The position numbers and the translations under genes are program-made. Shown in pieces: positions 1 through 7,444 of a stretch of 31,908 nt of DNA. The notes below the pieces were generated by a model. It saw only the letters and a list, made by a program, of their open reading frames with translations. It did no database searches and had not been told where the DNA came from. This stretch comes from CG1-02-35-72 sp964564475 (GTDB lineage: Bacteria; Bacteroidota; Bacteroidia; Flavobacteriales; Flavobacteriaceae), in NCBI GenBank assembly GCA_964564475.1, contig CAZMBM010000008.1, forward strand, positions 1-31,908. Reading direction: 5' to 3'. How positions within the stretch are numbered: the first letter of the stretch is position 1; every line of letters starts with the position of its first letter.

Positions 1-195
1 ATACAAAAAAGTTTAGAAGCGTCTTTTGACGACAAGGCCAAAATAAAAGGTTTTAAACGTGGTCTTATTCCTTTTCTAGGATATTTAATTCATCATGAAG
101 CACATCACAGAGGCGGTATATTACAAATCTTAAAGCACAAAAAAAGTATCCCGGCCCAATTAAAATACGGCCTTTGGGAATGGAATAAAATTTAG
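1..195 (+). CDS. DinB-like protein, C-terminal fragment (5' end outside window)
   Basis: An open frame enters from the left edge and ends at TAG 193-195, giving 64 residues. The visible part contains GYLIHHEAHHRGGILQIL. The His-x2-His spacing followed by RG and a short amphipathic helix is the usual end of DinB/YfiT-type four-helix-bundle proteins, where these histidines help bind a metal. The fragment ends in a short Trp-containing tail, WEWNKI. Function cannot be given beyond the family: DinB-like proteins include thiol transferases and damage-inducible proteins of unknown role. The next gene begins 157 nt downstream behind its own promoter motif, so this gene is probably not part of the following cluster. 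Confidence 0.6.
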   Translation: MQKSLEASFDDKAKIKGFKRGLIPFLGYLIHHEAHHRGGILQILKHKKSIPAQLKYGLWEWNKI

Positions 196-280
196 TAACT
201 TAATATCATACAACTCTTTACATTGAGTATGAAATTATTCTTTTTTTAATATTATAACATTTATATTAATACTTATTTAT

Positions 281-288
281 TAATTTTG
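281..288 (+). promoter_or_regulatory. Bacteroidota -7 promoter motif for the PqqD/ATP-grasp cluster
   Basis: TAATTTTG matches TAnnTTTG, the -7 element of the Bacteroidota primary sigma factor. It lies 64 nt before the ATG at 353. No clear TTG -33 element stands at the expected distance, and the region is very AT-rich, so chance matches are possible. No other promoter-like match is seen before the later genes of the cluster. Confidence 0.35.
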
Positions 289-352
289 TGATAAATATCA
301 CCTAAAGTAGTTGTAACAAAGTTTATTTTTACAGTATCAAAATTAATTAGTT

Positions 353-592
353 ATGAAAATAAATAAAAATATCGCCGTGAGCGATACCGGTTTTTTGTTT
401 AATCCTTCAACAGGCGATTCTTATTCTGTAAACCCGGTAGGTCTTGAAATGTTAAGACTCATGAAAGAAGAAAAAGAAGACAGCCTTATCGTAGATTACA
501 TACAAAATAACTATCTCATAGCCCGAGATACAGTTGAAAAAGACCTCTACGATTTTAAAAATATGTTGGAAAGCTATAAACTCATCCAATAA
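353..592 (+). CDS. PqqD-family (RiPP-recognition-element-like) protein
   Basis: This 79-residue protein has the PqqD layout: a short strand region with SDTGFLFNPSTGDSYSVN, then three helices ending in a Leu-Ile-Gln C-terminus. Known PqqD-like domains are winged-helix peptide chaperones that bind leader peptides of RiPP precursors and present them to a modifying enzyme; related small proteins also sit beside ATP-grasp enzymes in clusters without an obvious peptide. The stop at 592 is 2 nt from the ATG of the ATP-grasp gene, so the two are almost surely co-translated and probably interact. I see no precursor-peptide gene next to it; the upstream 157 nt contain only a 6-codon ORF. The family call is good. 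Its binding partner is inferred. Confidence 0.75.
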   Translation: MKINKNIAVSDTGFLFNPSTGDSYSVNPVGLEMLRLMKEEKEDSLIVDYIQNNYLIARDTVEKDLYDFKNMLESYKLIQ

Positions 593-594
593 TT

Positions 595-1644
595 ATGAGC
601 AAACCAAAATACACTATTGCAGTTACCGGTTTAAATGCTATTGATAGCCCCGGACCGGGTATTGCCGTTATACGCGCTTTAAAAGAAGCTCAGAGTTTTG
701 ACGTGCGTATTATCGGACTTTCTTACGAAACTTTGGAACCGGGTATTTATATGCATAACCTTGTAGATAAATCCTATCAAATACCCTACCCTACAGCCGG
801 ACAAAAGATTTTATTAGAACGCCTACAATATATAAATTCTATAGAAAATCTCGATTTCCTCTTTCCAAATTTTGATGCCGAATTGTTTAATTTTATCAAA
901 ATGCAAGACCAATTTGATACAGAATTAGGTATTAAAATGGTACTTCCGTCAATTGAACAATTTGAGGCCAGACACAAAGTTAATCTTTATGAATACGGAC
1001 AAAAACACAATATTGATGTCCCTTTTGCCAAGACAATTTTTAGCACCGTAGAAATCCCTAAAATTATTGAAGAGATAGGTTTTCCTATGGTGATAAAAGG
1101 TAAATTTTATGATGCTAAAGTGGCTTATAGCAATGATCAAGCCATGCAAAATTTCAATAAAATTAGTGCCAAATGGGGATTGCCTGTAATTGTCCAAAAA
1201 TTTGTGCAAGGATCCGAAGTCAACGTGTGTGGTATAGGAGACGGCTCCGGTACGCTTTTAGGAGCAGTTCCTATGCGTAAACTTTATATTACAGACAAAG
1301 GCAAAGCGTGGGCCGGCGTGACAATTGACGACAAAAAATTACTTGATGTTACCAAAAAATTGGTAAAAGCCACCAAATGGAAAGGCCCATTTGAGTTAGA
1401 AATAATGAAAACCGAAGAAGACGAATATTTCTTAATCGAAATCAACCCCAGATTCCCCGCTTGGTGTTATTTAACAGTGGGCGCCGGTCAAAACCAAGTA
1501 GAATCATTGGTAAATATGGTAATGGGTAACACAGTAAGCCCTTTTAAATCTTACGATGTAGGTAAAATGTTTATTCGTTACTCTAACGATATGATAATTA
1601 ACATGTCTGAATTTGAACAGATATCTACATCGGGAGAATTGTAA
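595..1644 (+). CDS. ATP-grasp ligase (carboxylate-amine ligase type)
   Basis: The protein has 349 residues with an N-terminal nucleotide-fold-like region (about 1-110) and an ATP-grasp domain (about 115-310). Visible ATP-grasp features are the ATP lysines in MVIKGK (165-170), the linker motif KFVQGSE (202-208), and the metal-binding cluster FLIEINPRFPAW (279-290), including E282, N284 and R286. ATP-grasp enzymes activate a carboxylate as acyl-phosphate and join it to an amine or thiol; this one resembles the carbamoyl-phosphate-synthase/carboxylate-amine ligase group. The substrate is not deducible. It lies between a PqqD-like protein and a PLP decarboxylase-like enzyme, which suggests ligation of an amino-acid-derived amine or modification of a peptide. 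The next start is 40 nt downstream. Confidence 0.8.
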   Translation: MSKPKYTIAVTGLNAIDSPGPGIAVIRALKEAQSFDVRIIGLSYETLEPGIYMHNLVDKSYQIPYPTAGQKILLERLQYINSIENLDFLFPNFDAELFNFIKMQDQFDTELGIKMVLPSIEQFEARHKVNLYEYGQKHNIDVPFAKTIFSTVEIPKIIEEIGFPMVIKGKFYDAKVAYSNDQAMQNFNKISAKWGLPVIVQKFVQGSEVNVCGIGDGSGTLLGAVPMRKLYITDKGKAWAGVTIDDKKLLDVTKKLVKATKWKGPFELEIMKTEEDEYFLIEINPRFPAWCYLTVGAGQNQVESLVNMVMGNTVSPFKSYDVGKMFIRYSNDMIINMSEFEQISTSGEL

Positions 1645-1684
1645 TCTTAAAATAAAAAAATATTTAATTAAAGAACAAAATAAA

Positions 1685-3043
1685 ATGGGAAAGAAAACAT
1701 ACGAAAGACCGATTATTAAACCCTTAAACAAAGGATTTATGAACAAGTTTGGCACCAGAACAGAATATGCTCCCGTAACGCATATTGATGGTGTTTCTGT
1801 AAAAAGCTTAGTAGAAAAATATGGTTCACCAGTCTTTGTTTTATCCGAAAGGAAAATAAGAGAAAATTATAAAGCCGCTAAAAGAGCCTTTGAAACGCGC
1901 TATCCTAAAGTGCAATTTGCTTGGTCATATAAAACAAACTATTTAAATGCCGTTTGTAGAACCTTTCATCAAGAAGGCTCTTGGGCCGAAGTTGTGTCGC
2001 GTTTTGAATACGAAAAAGCTCTTAAAAATGGCGTACCGGGTGATAAAATTTTATTTAATGGCCCCGATAAAACAGACGACGACTTAAAAACCGCCATAAA
2101 AAATGACTCACCAATTCACATAGACCATCTAGATGAATTGTACCGACTTATAGAAATTTCGAGTACTTTAAAACAAAAACCTAGAGTGGCTATTAGGGTA
2201 AATATGGATACGGGTGTGTACCCTATGTGGGACAGATTCGGTTTTAATTACGAAAACGGTCAGGCGTGGGATGCCATAAACAAGATAATGGCCTCTGGTA
2301 AATTAAACCTCGTTGGTTTACATTGTCATATTGGTACTTATATGCTTACACCCAGTGCTTACGGCGTAGCCGCCAGCAAATTGTCAGAATTGGCTTTAAA
2401 CATTAAACGTCAACACAATATAGAAATAACCTATTTAGATTTAGGGGGTGGATTCTGTTCTAAAAACACCTTAAAGGGTGCTTATTATACCGGTGCTGAT
2501 GCTGTTCCCGAAATTTATGAGTATGCCGAAGTTATTTCAACGGCACTTTTAAATGCCGGATTTAAAACCGATGAATTACCTTATCTATACCTCGAAACAG
2601 GCCGTGCTTTGGTTGACGATGCGGGTTACTTATTGGGAGGCGTTATTTCTAACAAACGTCTATCTGACGGCAGAAGAGCTACCATCATGGATTTCGGTGT
2701 CAACATTATGTTCACCTCTTTTTGGTACGACCATAAAATATCACCTGCCCAAGAATTTGGTCAACATACAGAAGACACGGTTATGTACGGGCCTTTATGT
2801 ATGAACATTGACGTGGTTAGAGAGAATATAACGCTACCGCCTTTACAACCCGGAGACCTCGTTGTGGTACATCATATGGGAGCCTATAATATTACCCAAT
2901 CTATGCAATTTATTTCTTTGCGCCCGGCTATTGTTATGATAGATATGGATAGAAATGTACATGTAATCAAAGAGCATGAAACTTTAGAGGTTCTAGAAAA
3001 AGGTGAATTATTACCAAAACACTTAGAAGCTTTTGAGCTTTAA
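1685..3043 (+). CDS. PLP-dependent fold-III decarboxylase (LysA/ornithine decarboxylase superfamily)
   Basis: This 452-residue enzyme has an alanine-racemase-like barrel and a C-terminal beta domain. The probable Schiff-base lysine is K83 in AWSYKTNY. Other family landmarks are HCHIGT (213-218), the phosphate-binding GGG (254-256), ETGRALV (304-310), CMNID (372-376) with the C-x3-D catalytic pattern, and HHMGAYN (396-402). In diaminopimelate decarboxylase the corresponding stretches normally read EPGR and CESGD. Loss of that acidic residue argues against diaminopimelate as substrate, so I do not call it lysA. The start at 1685 is chosen because the longer reading overlaps the ATP-grasp gene and adds an unrelated, basic N-terminus. 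An amino-acid decarboxylase or modified-peptide decarboxylase role is inferred from family and neighbours. Confidence 0.8.
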   Translation: MGKKTYERPIIKPLNKGFMNKFGTRTEYAPVTHIDGVSVKSLVEKYGSPVFVLSERKIRENYKAAKRAFETRYPKVQFAWSYKTNYLNAVCRTFHQEGSWAEVVSRFEYEKALKNGVPGDKILFNGPDKTDDDLKTAIKNDSPIHIDHLDELYRLIEISSTLKQKPRVAIRVNMDTGVYPMWDRFGFNYENGQAWDAINKIMASGKLNLVGLHCHIGTYMLTPSAYGVAASKLSELALNIKRQHNIEITYLDLGGGFCSKNTLKGAYYTGADAVPEIYEYAEVISTALLNAGFKTDELPYLYLETGRALVDDAGYLLGGVISNKRLSDGRRATIMDFGVNIMFTSFWYDHKISPAQEFGQHTEDTVMYGPLCMNIDVVRENITLPPLQPGDLVVVHHMGAYNITQSMQFISLRPAIVMIDMDRNVHVIKEHETLEVLEKGELLPKHLEAFEL

Positions 3044-3046
3044 TTG

Positions 3047-5215
3047 ATGAATAAATTAGACTTAAATAACCTACTAAAACTTTACGGAGAAGGCTTGTTA
3101 AACAGTTATTCGCAAATATTCTTTTCGAATAATAAAGTTTTTGCAGTCTCCTTACTCCTTATCAGCTTTTTTGATATCGGTGCCGGTTTTAGTGGGGTAT
3201 TAAGTATTTTAATTTCGCAAATAACCGCTAGCTTATTTAATTTTAATAAAGAATTTATAAGAGATGGTTCTTATACCTATAATACCTTAATGGTAGGCAT
3301 CGCTATGGGTATGTTTTATGACTTTAGCGGCTCTTTTTTCGTATTGTTGCTTATAACTTCAATACTTACGTTATTTATAACCATATGGTTTTCAACTTCT
3401 TTAGCAAAAAAAGGACTTCCTTTTTTAAGTTTGCCCTTTCTGTTTGGTATCTGGATTATTATTTTAGGCGTTCCCAATTTTACGTCGTTAATGCTCCATC
3501 AAAAAGAAACGCTGTCGTTGGCACAATGGTTCCCAAATTTATTTTCCGGTGTAAGCAACTTTGTTAGTACATTACCTTTTTCCGACGGCCTTCATTTATA
3601 TTTTAGATCACTTGGGGCTATCTTTTTTCAGTTCAATGATTTAGCAGGAATAATTATTGCCATTGGTATTCTTTATTATTCGAGAATCGCTTTCGGGCTT
3701 TCTGCTTTTGGTTTTATTATAGGTTACGGTTTTTATTACTTTTTTGAAGGCGATTTTTCACAGCTTATATATTCATACATAGGGTTTAATTTTATACTAA
3801 CATCTATTGCTTTAGGCGGTTTTTTTGTGGTACCCTCTAGAAAATCGTACTTAATGTTATTATTTACCATTCCGGTAATTGGCTTGTTAATCAGTGCTAT
3901 GCACACACTCTTTACCTTTTACAATTTGCCCATGTATTCGTTACCTTTTAACATCGTTACTTTGTTATTTTTGGTCACAATGGCTACCAGACATAAATCA
4001 TCGGGTATTACGCTGGTCACTTTACAACAATTTTCTCCCGAAAAGAACCATTACAAATATTTAAACTCATTAAATCGTTTTAAAAATAACAGTCCTTTTT
4101 TAGTAGCGCTGCCCATAATGGGCGAATGGCGTATATCTCAAGGACATGCCGGAAACATTACTCATAAAGACGATTGGCAATATGCTCTGGATTTTGACAT
4201 TACTGATGACGAGAATAAAACTTACAAAGAGCCGGGCAGTCATTTAAAAGATTATTATTGCTATGATTTACCCGTTGTAGCACCGGCCAACGGCTATGTT
4301 GTAGAAATTGTTGACGGTATCGATGACAATGATATTGGCGATGTTAATTTAGAAAATAATTGGGGGAATACCGTTGTTATCAAACACAGCGAATATTTTT
4401 ACAGTAAACTATCACATATCCGCAAAGAATCTTTTTCTATAAAAGTGGGCGATTATGTTAAAAAAGATCAAATAATTGCCCATTGCGGCAGCTCCGGAAG
4501 ATCTCCTGAACCCCATCTCCATTTTCAATTGCAAGCCACACCCTATATTGGCTCTAAAACATTGTTGTATCCTATTGCTTATTTTTTAACCCGAGAAAAA
4601 GATGGTCACAAATTCCACTCTTTTGACATCCCAAAAGAAGACGCAATTGTTTCCAATGTTCAAACAAGCAAACTGCTAACCGATGCCTTTGGATTAATAC
4701 CCGGTAAAACCCTTTATTTTGAATATGACGGCCAAAAAATTAAATGGGAAATCTTTGCCAATGCACTAAACCAAACCTATATTTATTGTAGTCAAACCAA
4801 AAGCACTGCCTATTTTGTAAACAACGGAACCGTTTTTTACTTTACAGATTTTTACGGTAAAAAAGGCAGTTTGTTAAACCATTTTTATTACGGCGCTCAA
4901 AAAGTTTTATTGGGATATTATGAAAATGTCACATTAAAAGATGAATTAATTATAGATGGATTTTTCAACAAATTGATAACAAGCATTCACGATTTTACGG
5001 CACCGTTTTTTCATTATTGCAAGGTTAATTATACATTTCGTTTTGAGAGTTGCAATAACATCCACAAACCAACCGAGATAGCTTTTAAAACCAAATGTTC
5101 CGGCACAATTGGCAACAGAAAATACAAAGAGCTTCAATATTCTTTTATTTTAAAAGATAATAAAATACATTCATTTAAAATTAACAATAACAAAACAGCC
5201 TTATGCGTAAATTAA
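3047..5215 (+). CDS. Urea transporter (UT family) fused to M23 metallopeptidase domain
   Basis: The 722-residue protein has about ten hydrophobic segments in residues 28-315 arranged as two similar halves, as in the UT urea-channel family; GSYTYNTLMVGIAMG (74-88) resembles the signature of the first half. The soluble C-terminal part carries an M23 LytM-like domain at about 355-515 with H373, D382 and the HLH pair H490/H492, plus KLSHI (454-458). The last 200 residues are not recognised. M23 enzymes normally cut peptidoglycan cross-bridges in the periplasm, whereas canonical UT proteins have both ends in the cytosol, so the side on which the peptidase works is unclear. The stop of the decarboxylase is 3 nt upstream; a TTG at 3044 is an alternative start. 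The 3' end overlaps the next gene by 13 nt, which supports translational coupling. Confidence 0.8.
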   Translation: MNKLDLNNLLKLYGEGLLNSYSQIFFSNNKVFAVSLLLISFFDIGAGFSGVLSILISQITASLFNFNKEFIRDGSYTYNTLMVGIAMGMFYDFSGSFFVLLLITSILTLFITIWFSTSLAKKGLPFLSLPFLFGIWIIILGVPNFTSLMLHQKETLSLAQWFPNLFSGVSNFVSTLPFSDGLHLYFRSLGAIFFQFNDLAGIIIAIGILYYSRIAFGLSAFGFIIGYGFYYFFEGDFSQLIYSYIGFNFILTSIALGGFFVVPSRKSYLMLLFTIPVIGLLISAMHTLFTFYNLPMYSLPFNIVTLLFLVTMATRHKSSGITLVTLQQFSPEKNHYKYLNSLNRFKNNSPFLVALPIMGEWRISQGHAGNITHKDDWQYALDFDITDDENKTYKEPGSHLKDYYCYDLPVVAPANGYVVEIVDGIDDNDIGDVNLENNWGNTVVIKHSEYFYSKLSHIRKESFSIKVGDYVKKDQIIAHCGSSGRSPEPHLHFQLQATPYIGSKTLLYPIAYFLTREKDGHKFHSFDIPKEDAIVSNVQTSKLLTDAFGLIPGKTLYFEYDGQKIKWEIFANALNQTYIYCSQTKSTAYFVNNGTVFYFTDFYGKKGSLLNHFYYGAQKVLLGYYENVTLKDELIIDGFFNKLITSIHDFTAPFFHYCKVNYTFRFESCNNIHKPTEIAFKTKCSGTIGNRKYKELQYSFILKDNKIHSFKINNNKTALCVN

Positions 5216-6390
5216 TCATTATTACATCGTTATTTATTAGTTTTAATTCCTACTCTCAAGCATTAAACTTCAAAAAGGTAGATTCTGAAACCTACAATTT
5301 GTATCAAAATGCTAAATGGAAAGCATTAGTTGAATTTGGTAAAAAGGCCGAAAAAGCAGGTTTTGATTATTATTACTTTAACCTAAGAATGGGTATAGCT
5401 TATTTTAACTTAACCCAATACCTCTCTGCAGAGAAATATTTAAAAAGGGCTATTAAAAATAATAATACCGACCTACCCAAAGAGTATTTGTTTAGAGTTT
5501 ATCTGTGGTCGGGAGAGAAAATGCTTGCCGAACAAGTTTATGACCAATTGTCTGAAACCAACAAAGCTAAAATGAACTATCACAAAACATTTTTAGAAAT
5601 GGCTTATGCTGAAGGAGGTGTTAAGGTTTCTAATCTAGATGTGGTTGCAAATATTAATTACGGCTTTGTAGCGTTAAAACACCGACTTGGAGATAAGTTT
5701 GATGTAACACATTCTTTTAATATTTATACTCAAGAAACCAGCAGTCAAAAACTCAATCACAACCAATATAATTTTGTAGGAAGTATTCCCGTTAATCAAT
5801 CTACAATTAGTATCGGTGTCATTCTTGCCAACAGTAATATTAAAGGAACTAGAATCTCTTCCGGCACAGGCGTTTTAAGTAATATAAACTCTTCTACAAA
5901 TAATATTTATATAGATTATACCAAACGTTTTGGAAGACTTAAAATGGGACTTAACATAAGCTATACATCGCAAAGCAGCTCTTTAACTTCAAACAAGGAC
6001 AATTCATTTACACCTTCGGTAACAATGTCGTATTCGCCGGAGATTTTTGAAGACAAAGCAAACTTTGGCGCTGATGTTTATTACATTAGCTCAGGCAATA
6101 TCACCAATGTTACCGTAAAACCTTTTATGTTGATTAATTTTAGTACTAAAATTTGGCTTTGGACAGATTATTTAACCGTGGGTAACTACTTGTTTGCAGA
6201 TAAAACAAGTGGCATCTTGTTTGACACACCTTTTATTGCTACAAAACGTTTTACCGGCACTTTAAATACATTAATTAGTCCTAAAGTAATCGCCAAACTA
6301 ACATTTACATCAGAAACACTAGACGACAACTTAAACAGTATTTCTTACAAATTTAATTCTGTATTCTTAGGAATCCAATATAAATTCTAA
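5203..6390 (+). CDS. Outer-membrane beta-barrel protein with TPR-like N-terminal region
   Basis: This 395-residue protein starts with a signal peptide (MRKLIIITSLFISFNSYSQA). Residues about 25-130 look like two or three TPR helices (YFNLRMGIAYFNL, SAEKYLKRAIKNN). From about 140 onward the sequence is alternating, aromatic-rich beta structure and ends in LGIQYKF, with the terminal Phe typical of outer-membrane barrels. The architecture is reminiscent of YaiO-type outer-membrane proteins, but I do not assert that family. The 13-nt overlap with the UT-M23 gene and the 4-nt gap to the next gene place it inside the cluster. It probably provides the outer-membrane end of the system or anchors the TPR partner. 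Function is inferred. Confidence 0.7.
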   Translation: MRKLIIITSLFISFNSYSQALNFKKVDSETYNLYQNAKWKALVEFGKKAEKAGFDYYYFNLRMGIAYFNLTQYLSAEKYLKRAIKNNNTDLPKEYLFRVYLWSGEKMLAEQVYDQLSETNKAKMNYHKTFLEMAYAEGGVKVSNLDVVANINYGFVALKHRLGDKFDVTHSFNIYTQETSSQKLNHNQYNFVGSIPVNQSTISIGVILANSNIKGTRISSGTGVLSNINSSTNNIYIDYTKRFGRLKMGLNISYTSQSSSLTSNKDNSFTPSVTMSYSPEIFEDKANFGADVYYISSGNITNVTVKPFMLINFSTKIWLWTDYLTVGNYLFADKTSGILFDTPFIATKRFTGTLNTLISPKVIAKLTFTSETLDDNLNSISYKFNSVFLGIQYKF

Positions 6391-6394
6391 TATT

Positions 6395-7000
6395 ATGAAC
6401 AAAAAAAGTATTTTAATAATCGCTATTTATTTATTTGCCCAATTTTCGTTTGCGCAAACAGAACACTCTAAAGCCTTTACAGAAAGCTATCAATATGAGT
6501 ATAAAAAAGACTATGTCAATGCCATAAATGTATTAGACAAAATCTATGAAGCCGGTTCGTATGAAATTAACCTGCGTCTTGGCTGGTTAACCTATTTAAA
6601 CGCCGACTTCCCTAAATCTCAAGCCTATTACAAAACAGCCATAAAGTTACAACCCTCTTCTATAGAAGCTAAATTGGGCTATGCTTATCCTACTTCTGCT
6701 ATGCAAAATTGGGAAGATATTCTTAATACCTATAATGATATTCTGGCCATAGACCCAAATAATTACACCGTAAATTACAGAATGTCTGTAATTTATTTTT
6801 TGCGTAAAGATTTTGAAAAAGCCAATATGTTTGCCACAAAAATAAGTAAACTATATCCTTTTGATTTTAAATTAAATATTCTTTTGGGGAAAATAAATAT
6901 AGGCTTAGGAAAAATTAATAGCGCTAAAATTTACCTTAATAAAGCTTTACTGTACAACCCTTCTTCTAATACGGTACTCTCTTTGTTGAAGAGTCTTTAA
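6395..7000 (+). CDS. Periplasmic TPR protein
   Basis: The product is 201 residues with a signal peptide (MNKKSILIIAIYLFAQFSFAQ) and then TPR-like repeats over most of the length: INLRLGWLTYLNADFPKSQ, SIEAKLGYAYPTSAMQNWE, YRMSVIYFLRKDFEKANMF and LNILLGKINIGLGKINSAK. It is predicted to be exported to the periplasm and used as a protein-protein scaffold. It starts 4 nt after the outer-membrane barrel gene and is the last gene of the cluster; the next gene is 190 nt away behind its own promoter. The pairing of a barrel with TPR-like N-terminus and a free TPR protein suggests that the two form a complex. No enzymatic motif is visible. Confidence 0.7.
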   Translation: MNKKSILIIAIYLFAQFSFAQTEHSKAFTESYQYEYKKDYVNAINVLDKIYEAGSYEINLRLGWLTYLNADFPKSQAYYKTAIKLQPSSIEAKLGYAYPTSAMQNWEDILNTYNDILAIDPNNYTVNYRMSVIYFLRKDFEKANMFATKISKLYPFDFKLNILLGKINIGLGKINSAKIYLNKALLYNPSSNTVLSLLKSL

Positions 7001-7158
7001 AATTAATTCTATCTTGATGTTTTTGCCAATCTAACAACAAACACAAATACTATTTTAATTTGACACAGGAGTTATAAAACAATATTTTAAAATTAAAAGC
7101 CTTAATACTAATTCGTTAAAAAATTTATTAAAAAATACCTTTTTTATTATAATAACAT

Positions 7159-7166
7159 TATCTTTG
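7159..7166 (+). promoter_or_regulatory. -7 promoter motif of the cold-shock gene
   Basis: TATCTTTG is a full match to TAnnTTTG, 24 nt before the ATG at 7191. This would place the transcript start close to 7173 and give a short leader of about 18 nt, unlike the long thermosensing leaders of enterobacterial csp genes. The -33 region is AT-rich without a clear TTG. Confidence 0.45.
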
Positions 7167-7190
7167 GCTTATTATAATTAATTTTTTACA

Positions 7191-7382
7191 ATGAAAAAAG
7201 GCACAGTAAAATTCTTTAATGAATCAAAAGGTTTTGGATTTATTATCGAAGAAGAAACAAGCAATGAGTATTTTGTTCACATTTCTGGTATTATAGATGA
7301 TATAAAAGAAGGTGACACAGTAGAATTCGAATTGAAAGAAGGTAGAAAAGGGTTAAACGCCGTAAATGTTAAAGTGGTTTAA
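7191..7382 (+). CDS. Cold-shock-domain protein (CspA family)
   Basis: The 63-residue protein is a single cold-shock domain. It carries the RNP1 motif KGFGFI (residues 14-19) and RNP2-like YFVHIS (27-32), with the family start GTVKFFNESKGFGFI. Csp proteins bind single-stranded RNA and DNA in the cytoplasm and keep mRNA unfolded, often under cold stress. The gene is monocistronic: it has its own -7 motif and a strong terminator 32 nt after the stop, and the gene beyond is on the other strand. Length is slightly below the usual 65-70 residues but all core strands are present. Whether it is cold-induced cannot be seen from the sequence. Confidence 0.93.
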   Translation: MKKGTVKFFNESKGFGFIIEEETSNEYFVHISGIIDDIKEGDTVEFELKEGRKGLNAVNVKVV

Positions 7383-7413
7383 TTTTTAGTTTTAATCTTT
7401 TAGAAAAGTATCT

Positions 7414-7440
7414 AACCCCGCCAAAAGCGGGGTTTTTTTT
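7414..7440 (+). terminator. Rho-independent terminator after the cold-shock gene
   Basis: AACCCCGC (7414-7421), loop CAAAA, GCGGGGTT (7427-7434) make a perfect 8-bp stem followed by an uninterrupted T run to 7440. It separates the cold-shock gene from the convergent pcm gene ending at 7445. Confidence 0.93.
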
Positions 7441-7444
7441 GATC

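Noticed and set aside
1613..1684. Longer start of the decarboxylase
   Set aside because: It would overlap the ATP-grasp gene by 32 nt and adds 24 residues without family similarity; ATG at 1685 fits better.
7044..7080. Enterobacterial-type promoter (TTGACA with TATAAA)
   Set aside because: The spacing between the two boxes is only about 7 nt, and this organism should use TAnnTTTG promoters.
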